The notes beneath the pieces are model-generated. The model saw only the letters and a list, made by a program, of their open reading frames with translations, did no database searches and had not been told where the DNA came from. Shown one piece after another: positions 1 to 5,787 of a stretch of 6,457 nt of DNA. Origin of the DNA: Chamaesiphon sp. (lineage in GTDB: Bacteria; Cyanobacteriota; Cyanobacteriia; Cyanobacteriales; Chamaesiphonaceae); contig JAJAZF010000095.1 of NCBI GenBank assembly GCA_026785875.1, positions 1 through 6,457 on the forward strand, read 5' to 3'. The position numbers were made by a program, and so were the translations under genes. How positions within the stretch are numbered: the stretch's first letter is position 1; every line of letters begins with the position of its first letter.

Positions 1-992
1 CTCAGCAACAAGCCGATAATCTCTTAACAGCAGGAAATCAGAAATTCGGAACTAGAGATTATGCTGGAGCGATTGCTGATTTCTCTAGAGCGATTCAAAT
101 TGCGCCTAACTTTGAAAAAGCTTTTTACAATCGCGGAGTTAACTACGATCTATCGAATAATAAACAAAGTGCGATTGATAATTATAGCCAAGCAATCCAG
201 TTAAATCCGCAAAATTTAGCTAGTTATTTTAACCGCTCGGTTGCTAGAGATAAAATTGGCGATCGGCAAGGAGCTTTGAGCGATCTCGATCGCGTAATTG
301 CACTTAATCCTAGCTATATAGAAGCTTATCTCAATCGGGGAAATCTGCTCCAAGCTTCAGGAGATTTGCCAGGAGCAATTAATAATTTTTCCCAAGCCAT
401 CAAAATTAAGCCCAATCGCGCTGAAGCTTATCTCAATCGTGGGTTTGCTAAAGCTAATTTGGACGATAATCGAGGCGCGATCGCCGATTACGATCTAGCA
501 ATAAAAGTTAATCCTAATTACTATATTGCTTACAATAATCGGGCATGGACGAAATCGGTATTGGGTGATACTAAAGGAGCGGTTGCTGATTACGATCGGG
601 CAATCGCGATCGCTCCTAGCTATTACCTCAGTTACTATAATCGTGCTAATATTCGGCGGAAATCTGGTGATTATATAGGTGCAGTTACTAATTATGATAA
701 AACCATCCAACTCAAGCCTGACTATGCTGCTGCTGACAATAATCTCGGGTTAGCCAAGAAAAGATTAAACAATTTTCAGCCAGCGATTAGTGACTTCAGT
801 AAAACGATCGAGCTTACTGCCAATTCTGCGACAGCTTATTACAATCGTGCTGCGGCTCGTCAGGCTCTTAAAGATCGATCGGTTGCGGTGAGCGATTTTC
901 AGACTGCGGCTAAGTTGTATCAGCAACAGGGTAATAAGCAAGAGTCAAACAATACACTTAATTTAATTTGGCAAGTTCAAAATCAGAAATGA
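1..992 (+). CDS. TPR-repeat protein, 5' end cut by window edge
   Basis: The open frame runs from the left edge (first full codon at 3) to TGA at 990-992, leaving 329 visible residues. The true start lies outside the window; the TTG at 276 is internal and should not be taken as a start. The visible protein is almost entirely about nine consecutive 34-residue TPR units. Each has a recurring YNR(G/A) at the start of helix A, an (A/G)AI..(Y/F) core in helix B, and an NP or KP turn before the next unit. The last unit lacks the Pro turn and runs into a short Gln/Asn-rich tail ending VQNQK. TPR arrays form superhelical scaffolds that bind other proteins, so the fold is clear but the partner and pathway are not. 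Any signal peptide or N-terminal domain is out of view. The membrane-protein gene starts 60 bases downstream on the same strand, so co-transcription is possible. Confidence 0.9.
   Translation, partial: QQQADNLLTAGNQKFGTRDYAGAIADFSRAIQIAPNFEKAFYNRGVNYDLSNNKQSAIDNYSQAIQLNPQNLASYFNRSVARDKIGDRQGALSDLDRVIALNPSYIEAYLNRGNLLQASGDLPGAINNFSQAIKIKPNRAEAYLNRGFAKANLDDNRGAIADYDLAIKVNPNYYIAYNNRAWTKSVLGDTKGAVADYDRAIAIAPSYYLSYYNRANIRRKSGDYIGAVTNYDKTIQLKPDYAAADNNLGLAKKRLNNFQPAISDFSKTIELTANSATAYYNRAAARQALKDRSVAVSDFQTAAKLYQQQGNKQESNNTLNLIWQVQNQK
477..484. repeat. HIP1 octamer (GCGATCGC)
   Basis: This is a perfect copy of the cyanobacterial highly iterated palindrome GCGATCGC, lying inside the TPR coding region. 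A second perfect copy is at 606-613. Many degenerate copies sharing the CGATCG core are spread through all the genes in the window, on which the cyanobacterial assignment partly rests. Confidence 0.85.
606..613. repeat. HIP1 octamer (GCGATCGC)
   Basis: This is the second perfect HIP1 octamer in the window, again inside the TPR gene, where it encodes part of an Ile-Ala-Ile stretch of helix B. Confidence 0.85.
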
Positions 993-1026
993 TTAATAAA
1001 TTTTCAGAACACTGTAGACTTGTATT

Positions 1027-1042
1027 GACTTCTTTTGAAGTC
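1027..1042. other. Small perfect hairpin between the TPR and membrane-protein genes
   Basis: GACTTC (1027-1032) and GAAGTC (1037-1042) form a perfect 6-bp stem around a TTTT loop. It lies 34 bases after the TPR stop and 10 bases before the GTG of the next gene. No T-run follows on the plus strand, so it is not a convincing intrinsic terminator. It could be a weak processing or stability hairpin, or chance. It also occupies the place where a ribosome-binding site for the next gene would be expected. Confidence 0.3.
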
Positions 1043-1052
1043 TTAACTTATC

Positions 1053-1556
1053 GTGCTCGATCGTAAAACATCACCCACTCCTAAATTGCCATGGGCTTCA
1101 TTGGCATTATTGTTTCTGACTTATGTTACTTTTGGCTGGTTATTGTACGATGCGACTAGAGATCGACAAGTCTGGTTGTTATCCGCTCTTGGGGTAGTAA
1201 TTCTCGGCGGGTTTGTGAGCTATCCTAGTCGAAGTGTATCATTAAGTTTTGGTGGTTTTTTTAAGACAGATACGAGAGCATTTATTCTCATCGTCTTGGG
1301 TAGTGTTGGATCGGTATTTTTATTAACTCAACTTCAATTATTTGTAGATGTTGTTGTGTTATGTACCGCTGGATTATTAGTTAGTCTAGACTTGAAAGGG
1401 AAGGGTTGGAGTAAGTCGATGTCTTTCCTATTGATTATTGGCTGCCAATTACTGGGGATGTGTACAGGTTTATATTTAAATAATTTGCACGCGCATCCAC
1501 CGACTAACTTACCAGAATATTTTTATTTAGAATATTGGATTCACTTTATCAGATGA
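1053..1556 (+). CDS. Small multi-spanning membrane protein of unknown function
   Basis: This encodes 167 residues and probably starts at GTG 1053: an in-frame TAA at 1044-1046 leaves no ATG, GTG or TTG further upstream. I see no good ribosome-binding site. After a short, basic, Pro-containing N-terminus there are about five hydrophobic stretches, near residues 13-33, 39-56, 75-92, 95-112 and 122-142. Short polar links join them, with clusters such as RDR (residues 36-38) and KGKGWSK (115-121). The C-terminal 25 residues are aromatic- and His-rich (PEYFYLEYWIHFIR) and end at TGA 1554-1556. I recognise no catalytic or transport motif; it looks like an uncharacterised inner- or thylakoid-membrane protein. 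It follows the TPR gene by 60 bases on the same strand and converges on the potassium-channel gene with 18 bases between stops. Low base complexity and coherent hydrophobic periodicity support it being real. Confidence 0.75.
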   Translation: MLDRKTSPTPKLPWASLALLFLTYVTFGWLLYDATRDRQVWLLSALGVVILGGFVSYPSRSVSLSFGGFFKTDTRAFILIVLGSVGSVFLLTQLQLFVDVVVLCTAGLLVSLDLKGKGWSKSMSFLLIIGCQLLGMCTGLYLNNLHAHPPTNLPEYFYLEYWIHFIR

Positions 1557-1574
1557 TTAAAGCTATAAAATATC

Positions 1575-2480
1575 TTAGCCCCCATCCCCTGATTCGATCG
1601 GTTGGACTTGATGGAAGCGATCGTAATCGAAGTAACGATCTCCATTTTTTGAAGTGTAAATAATATCGTCAAACCGATGCTCGAAGAGGATGTTTGCGGT
1701 ATCATAAACATATCGAGCCGTAATGTTGTAAGCAACAGTCTCATCTACACCACTAACCAAGACACTAATATTAGCATGGCGTTGTTTTAAGTCATCCGCT
1801 GTCAAACCATAGAGTGGACTATCTAAATAGATCGGGTGCATAATCGTCCAAGTAAGAACTAGACTAGGAGTTCGCTGACGTAGTAACTTGAGTTCGTGAA
1901 ACCGCCGCATAAATACCCCCTCATCAGTTACTTCATCTATAATCAAATACATCTGAGCAGTAGCTTCCAGGATGAAATTATGTCGTTCGTTCGCAACTCG
2001 AAACATTAGTGTAGGTTGACTATTTTGATTGGCAACTATGATAAATTGACTAAATAAGACTTTGGCAATCGGGCGAGAAAATCTCGCAAAAGCTAGTCCA
2101 GTTAACACCGCAATTAATAATAGACCAGCGATCGATTCGATTGTGACGATCGAATTAGCATAAAATGTCTTAGGATGGATAGCTCCATACCCGATCGAAG
2201 CCAAAGTTTGAACGCTGAAAAAGAAGGCATCACTAAAAGAACCAGGTTGTGCCCCCTCCAAGCCATCACCCCCAGCTAGATATGCCAATGCAAATAAAGC
2301 ATTTAGCAACAGATACGCGATCGACACAATCCCCACAAATCCAATCCAGGGAACAGTTAGCAGCAAATGGTAAGGGTCGCGCCAATGGTGATACCATTTG
2401 CCCATACCCTGGATCGTAAATCTACCGTCCTGATTTTCAATCCTTACAGTACGATGATGGTGACGGAATTTATTTTTCAT
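1575..2480 (-). CDS. KirBac-type inward-rectifier K+ channel
   Basis: This encodes 301 residues, from ATG at 2480-2478 to TAA at 1577-1575. The order matches bacterial Kir channels: an amphipathic slide helix with Trp/His/Pro (about 27-38), TM1 (about 41-66), a pore helix (about 82-94), the filter S-I-G-Y-G (95-99), TM2 (about 109-131), the FARFSRP junction (131-137), and a cytoplasmic beta-sandwich (about 145-290). That last domain contains family-like blocks such as RVANERHNFI, FHELKLLR, WTIMHPI, SPLYG and SGVDET. Four identical subunits would form the pore. TM2 keeps a hinge-position Gly (G119); the residue aligned with the rectification Asp of eukaryotic Kir2.1 is Ile123, as in KirBac1.1, which suggests weak polyamine block. 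The first filter residue is Ser where most family members have Thr. The frame stays open upstream to 2771, but that stretch is antisense to rluD and shows no channel-like sequence, so the ATG at 2480 is preferred. No clear ribosome-binding site is visible. Confidence 0.93.
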   Translation of the reverse strand: MKNKFRHHHRTVRIENQDGRFTIQGMGKWYHHWRDPYHLLLTVPWIGFVGIVSIAYLLLNALFALAYLAGGDGLEGAQPGSFSDAFFFSVQTLASIGYGAIHPKTFYANSIVTIESIAGLLLIAVLTGLAFARFSRPIAKVLFSQFIIVANQNSQPTLMFRVANERHNFILEATAQMYLIIDEVTDEGVFMRRFHELKLLRQRTPSLVLTWTIMHPIYLDSPLYGLTADDLKQRHANISVLVSGVDETVAYNITARYVYDTANILFEHRFDDIIYTSKNGDRYFDYDRFHQVQPIESGDGG

Positions 2481-2494
2481 AACGATCGATTTAG

Positions 2495-3481
2495 ATGAAT
2501 GTAGTGAATGCAGTTGGGATAGATAATTTACCAATACTCGATGAGGAATCGATCGACGAGCAGCAATCGATTGAATTAATTGTCGATAGCGATGCCGAAC
2601 CTCGGCTCGATGCCTGGCTGAGTGTGCAATTGCCAGATTTTTCTCGATCGCGATGGCAAAAACTGATCTCTTTGGGGCACATTCAAATCGCGAATCGGGT
2701 TTGTAGTGATAAAAAGTATAAATTGAAAGCTGGCGATCGAGTGTGTGTCCACATCCCAGAGCCAGAGCCACTCGATCTCGTTCCTGAAGCCATCCCGCTC
2801 GATATCCTCTATGAAGACGAGCATCTGCTGATTGTGAATAAACCCGCAGGAATGGTAGTTCACCCCTCTGCTGGACATAGTGCAGGTACTTTAGTTCATG
2901 CCTTACTCGCCCATTGTCCTCTCTCTAGTATCGGCGGGGTTCAGCGTCCTGGTATCGTTCACCGCTTAGACAAAGATACCACTGGCGCGATCGTCATCGC
3001 TAAGACCGATTTTGCCCACCAACACCTCCAACAACAGCTTCAGGCTAAAACTGCTAGGCGAGAGTATTTAGGGATAGTCTACGGCACACCTAAGGTCGAG
3101 AGCGGGACGATCGATCTACCTGTCGGACGACATCCAGTCGATCGGCTCAGAAATACGATCTTGCCAATCGAACAAGGTGGTAAATCTGCGGTTACTCACT
3201 GGCAGATCGAAGAAAGATTGCGAAGTTTTAGCCTGATTAAATTTCGGCTGGAAACTGGGAGAACTCATCAAATCCGCATTCATGCTGCCAAAATGGGACA
3301 TCCGATTGTCGGCGATCCCGTTTACGGTTCGGGTAGATCGATCGGCGTGAATCTCCCTGGGCAAGCTCTCCATGCTTGGCATCTACAGCTAATTCACCCA
3401 CAGACAGGGGATCTGGTTAGTGTTACGGCACCTATTCCCAGTTATTTTCTAACTTTGCTTCAAGTCTTACGCAATCGTTAG
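2495..3481 (+). CDS. rluD: RluD-like 23S rRNA pseudouridine synthase (RluA family)
   Basis: This encodes 328 residues, from ATG 2495 to TAG 3479-3481, close to the 326 residues of E. coli RluD. An S4 RNA-binding domain spans about residues 28-90 (EPRLDAWLS...SRSRWQKLISLGHI). The catalytic RluA-type domain follows at about 103-320: LYEDEHLLIVNKPAGMVVHP, then the signature HRLDKDTTG with the nucleophile Asp159, then REYLGIVYG with the conserved Tyr191, GKSAVTH, LETGRTHQIRIH, and GDPVYG. Family members isomerise uridine to pseudouridine in large-subunit rRNA; E. coli RluD modifies helix 69. The S4-plus-catalytic layout and extended similarity favour RluD over RluA, but RluC-like specificity cannot be excluded. 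The 27 acidic, low-conservation residues before the S4 domain may be a real extension, or may mean that translation begins at a nearby GTG (2501 or 2504). Its promoter must lie in the spacer or inside the divergent channel gene. Confidence 0.93.
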   Translation: MNVVNAVGIDNLPILDEESIDEQQSIELIVDSDAEPRLDAWLSVQLPDFSRSRWQKLISLGHIQIANRVCSDKKYKLKAGDRVCVHIPEPEPLDLVPEAIPLDILYEDEHLLIVNKPAGMVVHPSAGHSAGTLVHALLAHCPLSSIGGVQRPGIVHRLDKDTTGAIVIAKTDFAHQHLQQQLQAKTARREYLGIVYGTPKVESGTIDLPVGRHPVDRLRNTILPIEQGGKSAVTHWQIEERLRSFSLIKFRLETGRTHQIRIHAAKMGHPIVGDPVYGSGRSIGVNLPGQALHAWHLQLIHPQTGDLVSVTAPIPSYFLTLLQVLRNR

Positions 3482-3533
3482 AGCGATTCAGCTCCCATCC
3501 CACTAGAAATGGATGATTAGCAACCTAAAATCT

Positions 3534-3576
3534 CTACTATTACTCAGTGGCAACGCCGTACTTTAATTAATAGTAG
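3534..3576. repeat. 9-bp inverted repeat between convergent genes
   Basis: CTACTATTA (3534-3542) is repeated as its exact reverse complement at 3568-3576, across a 25-base spacer that itself contains the mini-stem GGC-AAC-GCC. It lies between the stops of rluD (3481) and the DnaD-like gene (3590). It could form a weak bidirectional transcript-end hairpin. The arms are AT-rich and no T-run follows on either strand, so a terminator function is only possible. Confidence 0.35.
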
Positions 3577-3589
3577 CGTCGTTGGAAAT

Positions 3590-4594
3590 TTATAAACATT
3601 GCTCCTCACTCGTATTTTCGAGCGGGAAGATAAATCGTTTATCACTCGAAGAATTAGTATTGACAATGTATAACGGCAGAGAGACTGAAGGACAAACTTC
3701 TTCTACTGGCTGCTGATTATTTGGATCGACAATTGCTTTGAGAATATTGAATAAACGATTTTTTACAGGCTGAGAAACTATCTGCCCTACTCCATCATGG
3801 AGATCGGAACTAGCAAATCTTCTCCCTTGGTCTATCTCTAGAGATGATACTGCTAAAGGAAATTGCTGATTTGATGTATGCTGTTCGGATGTGTGCAACT
3901 GGGCGGCGAGCCAACCTTCAGGATGTCCCACCAGACTATTTACAACAAAGTTATTTACCATTTCTCCGCTCCCCGATTCTATCTCCCCCCTCTTCTGTGG
4001 ATCTTTTTCATCCTCACTCGCAATACTGGGCAAAAATCCAAATTTACGATCGCTATCTTCGGGTGAATTGTGAGCGCGATCGGCATTTTCTAAGTTTTGA
4101 GATTCTGAAACTGGCACCCCAAACTGTGTACGATCGAGTTGAGCGATCGGAAGTGAGCGATCGTGACGCTGAAATGGTGCTGACTCCTCTGGGTTAAGAT
4201 TTTTACCGCTTAATGCAGGTGGAACGGAAGACTTGGTATCCAAGCGAGCGGCTGGGATGGAGGCTACGTCAATTACAGGCAACGATGATGTGAGTGGTGT
4301 TGGAGTTGCAAGTATATCGGTTTGCTCTGGCAAATTTCGCAAAATTCCTCGCTCGTACTCAGGCGTGAAATTATAACGCGGTTTACCCAACCGCTGCCAA
4401 TCTTTGAGGATGTTATCGATGGATTTGATTTTGTACCGTCCTCGGTAGAGAGACTCGACGATCGCCTTGACAATCCAAGTCGGATCGTATGTTTGTAACC
4501 AAGTATCGATCGGGGTATCGACTTGATGACCATCAAGTTCTAACCCGTAAAGATCGATGACTCTGATGATAAAGTTTTTGTGAAATTGGCTCAT
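3590..4594 (-). CDS. Protein with DnaD/DnaB_2-like N-terminal domain and long variable tail
   Basis: This encodes 334 residues, from ATG at 4594-4592 to TAA at 3592-3590. Residues about 5-82 are compact and helical: FIIRVIDLYG, a short TWLQTYDP turn, the helix WIVKAIVESLYRG, then SIDNILKDWQRLGKP. This resembles the C-terminal DnaD/DnaB_2 domain of Gram-positive and phage replication proteins, with its pattern of a W/Y turn, an AI helix, basic residues and IL..W..G. The usual YxxxIxxxW motif appears as S58-x3-I62-x3-W66, so the signature Tyr is missing. That assignment is my inference from pattern. Residues about 90-275 are rich in Ser, Pro, Gln, Asp and Glu and look disordered. A short hydrophobic helix (KNRLFNILKAIVDP, 278-291) and a hydrophobic segment near 303-312 follow. 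I recognise no catalytic motif. The protein could take part in DNA replication or bind DNA, but nothing nearby shows this. It converges on rluD with 108 bases between stops. Confidence 0.8.
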   Translation of the reverse strand: MSQFHKNFIIRVIDLYGLELDGHQVDTPIDTWLQTYDPTWIVKAIVESLYRGRYKIKSIDNILKDWQRLGKPRYNFTPEYERGILRNLPEQTDILATPTPLTSSLPVIDVASIPAARLDTKSSVPPALSGKNLNPEESAPFQRHDRSLPIAQLDRTQFGVPVSESQNLENADRAHNSPEDSDRKFGFLPSIASEDEKDPQKRGEIESGSGEMVNNFVVNSLVGHPEGWLAAQLHTSEQHTSNQQFPLAVSSLEIDQGRRFASSDLHDGVGQIVSQPVKNRLFNILKAIVDPNNQQPVEEVCPSVSLPLYIVNTNSSSDKRFIFPLENTSEEQCL

Positions 4595-4595
4595 T

Positions 4596-4618
4596 AAAAA
4601 GTGGGATCTTTGATACCC
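4596..4618 (-). promoter_or_regulatory. Terminator-like hairpin in the leader just before the DnaD-like ATG
   Basis: On the minus strand GGG-(T)-ATC and GATCCC pair around an AAA loop (4618-4603), giving six pairs with one bulged base. The sequence AC and then five T (4600-4596) follow, ending two bases before the ATG at 4594. The form is that of a weak intrinsic terminator or attenuator. It also leaves no room for a normal ribosome-binding site. The stem is short, so chance cannot be excluded. Confidence 0.3.
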
Positions 4619-4771
4619 CCGCTTGTAATTAACTATGAAGTTAGCTTGACTGATAAATGAGATCGTCGCCGAACAACTAATAGATAAGTACTAATATCTC
4701 GACCAACCTAAAGTTAGATGGCTGATGAGACGTTTAACTACTAAATTGTGGGTGATGGGATCGGAAAATTA

Positions 4772-4777
4772 ATTATA
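4772..4777 (-). promoter_or_regulatory. Possible -10 element (TATAAT) for the DnaD-like gene
   Basis: An exact TATAAT lies on the minus strand, 177 bases upstream of the DnaD-like ATG. At 16-18 bases spacing there is no good -35 match (AGGTTT at 17), and no TGn extension. It would be a -10-only promoter at best; the surroundings are AT-rich, so a chance match is likely enough to keep confidence low. Confidence 0.22.
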
Positions 4778-4836
4778 TAGGTATTTTCTAATTTAAACCT
4801 TAGCGACACAATCTGTAACGTTCAAACAGCTTACGC

Positions 4837-4857
4837 CCAAACTATTTATCAGTTTGG
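4837..4857. repeat. Perfect 7-bp stem-loop in the intergenic region
   Basis: CCAAACT (4837-4843) and AGTTTGG (4851-4857) pair perfectly around a 7-base loop. On the plus strand it is followed by TTAATTAATG rather than a T-run, and on the minus strand by GC-containing sequence. It is therefore not a standard terminator. It could be part of the leader of the minus-strand gene. Confidence 0.35.
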
Positions 4858-5010
4858 TTAATTAATGTAATTGTTTCTGTGTTGTAGTTTACACTAAATT
4901 AAACATTTTGGCATCATTGATGACTTCAATTAATTTCGACCGCTTAATAATAGTTCTAATGAACTGATTTGAATGACTTTGGCTACTACTATACCAACGA
5001 GGATACTTAT

Positions 5011-5069
5011 TAAATAAAAATCCCGAGCCTTGGCACTCTAGAAAAAGGATGCCGATAAGGATCGGGATT
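5011..5069 (-). terminator. Intrinsic terminator of the clpR-clpP3 operon
   Basis: Read on the minus strand, the arm AATCCCGATCCTT (5069-5057) pairs with AAGGCTCGGGATT (5031-5019), giving 13 positions with one mismatch. An inner GGCA/TGCC stem (5053-5050 with 5035-5032) lies in the loop. The second arm runs straight into five T (5020-5016) followed by ATTTA. This is the classic stem plus T-run of factor-independent termination. It begins 84 bases after the clpP3 stop, in the right direction to end the clp transcript. The plus strand has no T-run after the stem, so it should work in one direction only. Confidence 0.82.
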
Positions 5070-5120
5070 AAGTTAATAGTTGATTTGTGCTATTGTAGCC
5101 GATCGAGTCGAGCCAATCAT

Positions 5121-5162
5121 AGATATCAGCGTAGCCGCTGATCTCTAATAGCGTTAGCGAAC
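5121..5162. repeat. Repeat-like hairpin overlapping the clpP3 stop
   Basis: ATCAGCG (5125-5131) and CGCTGAT (5136-5142) form a perfect 7-bp stem around TAGC. It is extended by AGA/TCT (5121-5123 with 5144-5146) across one mismatch. Next to it lies AGCGTTAGCG (5150-5159), a GCT/AGC-rich string that also contains the clpP3 stop codon. GC-rich strings of this kind resemble the small dispersed repeats common in cyanobacterial intergenic DNA. No T-run follows on either strand. The repeat assignment is inferred from its look, since only one copy is in view. Confidence 0.4.
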
Positions 5163-5756
5163 ATTTGCAGTTTCAACAACTTTATCAATCAATCCATAAG
5201 TCATAGCTTCTGCGGCTGACATAAAGTTATCTCGATCGGTATCTTTTTCAATCTGTTCCAACGTTTGCCCCGATCGATCTGCCATTAATTGATTGAGCAG
5301 AGTGCGTGTTTCCAGAATATGCTTGGCTTCGATTTGAATATCCGATGCCTGCATCCGTCCGGTACCACCCAAAGGTTGGTGAATCATGATCCGCGCGTGG
5401 GGTAGTGCTAGACGCTTGCCAGGACTGCCAGCAGCCAGCAAGAAAGCACCCATCGAAGCAGCTAAACCTACACAAATAGTGACTACTTCTGACTTGATAT
5501 GTTGAATCGTGTCATAAATTGCCATCCCTGCGGTGATTTCACCACCAGGAGAGTTGATGTAGAGATAGATTGGTTTGCTGGAGTCTTCTGAGTCTAGATA
5601 CAGCATATAAGCGACGATCGCATTTGCCATACCAGCATCAACTTCTTCAAATAGAAAGATAATCCGTTCGCGGAATAATCGATCGTAGATATTAATCCAC
5701 TGCTCGTTAGAACTACCAGGCAAACGATAAGGAACACTAGGAACGCCGATTGACAT
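5154..5756 (-). CDS. clpP3: ATP-dependent Clp protease proteolytic subunit ClpP3
   Basis: This encodes 200 residues, from ATG at 5756-5754 to TAA at 5156-5154. It is a complete serine peptidase of family S14. The catalytic triad is intact: Ser101 in GLAASMGAFLL, His126 in RIMIHQP, and Asp176 in TDRDNFMS. The oxyanion-region INSPGGEITAG (67-77) and the ring-contact helix QASDIQIEAKHIL (136-148) are also present. There is no propeptide-like extension. The subunit cuts proteins fed into a barrel-shaped core in the cytosol. The P3 identity rests on its place right after clpR, as in Synechocystis and Synechococcus elongatus, where ClpP3 and ClpR form a mixed core that works with ClpC. The start is 31 bases after the clpR stop, and the leader is C-rich (CCCTCCCCCTC) with no Shine-Dalgarno sequence. 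The last residues (NVR) run into a repeat-like string. Transcription should end at the hairpin at 5011-5069. Confidence 0.95.
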   Translation of the reverse strand: MSIGVPSVPYRLPGSSNEQWINIYDRLFRERIIFLFEEVDAGMANAIVAYMLYLDSEDSSKPIYLYINSPGGEITAGMAIYDTIQHIKSEVVTICVGLAASMGAFLLAAGSPGKRLALPHARIMIHQPLGGTGRMQASDIQIEAKHILETRTLLNQLMADRSGQTLEQIEKDTDRDNFMSAAEAMTYGLIDKVVETANVR

Positions 5757-5787
5757 AGTAATGAGGGGGAGGGTAGAGAGGTTAGAG

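Larger units (their letters stand above)
4595..5010. other. Gene-free AT-rich stretch upstream of the DnaD-like gene
   Basis: About 415 bases between the DnaD-like gene and the clp operon terminator hold no convincing coding region. Reading both strands I found only tiny open frames, such as 15 codons from ATG 4920 and 14 codons from ATG 4973 on the plus strand, with no ribosome-binding sites. It is probably the promoter and leader of the minus-strand DnaD-like gene. It contains several short hairpins and a TATAAT match, listed separately. The interrupted palindrome TGTA-GTT-TACA at 4883-4893, nested in GTGT/ACAC at 4879-4894, has the form of a small operator, but no regulator can be assigned. 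Confidence 0.5.

Noticed and set aside
276..992. TTG at 276 as the start of the TPR gene
   Set aside because: The same frame is open to the left edge and encodes further TPR units, so 276 is internal to a longer gene.
1..992. The 102-base periodicity as a DNA tandem repeat or CRISPR-like array
   Set aside because: The periodicity is at the protein level (34-residue TPR units). The DNA units are strongly diverged and form one coding frame.
1575..2771. A 398-residue version of the potassium channel starting at 2771
   Set aside because: The extra 97 residues are antisense to the conserved S4 domain of rluD and do not resemble a channel N-terminus; ATG 2480 gives a normal KirBac length.
3844..4197. 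Plus-strand open frame of 117 codons antisense to the tail of the DnaD-like gene
   Set aside because: It lies wholly inside the minus-strand gene, whose N-terminal domain is clearly protein-like. It shows no recognisable domain and has no ribosome-binding site. The disordered tail on the other strand allows such chance frames.
4920..4967. A 15-codon open frame on the plus strand as a small protein
   Set aside because: It is very short, with no ribosome-binding site or recognisable features, in AT-rich DNA where such frames arise by chance.
5121..5146. Terminator of clpP3 at the hairpin by the stop codon
   Set aside because: No T-run follows on the minus strand. The stronger hairpin with five T at 5011-5069 is the better candidate.
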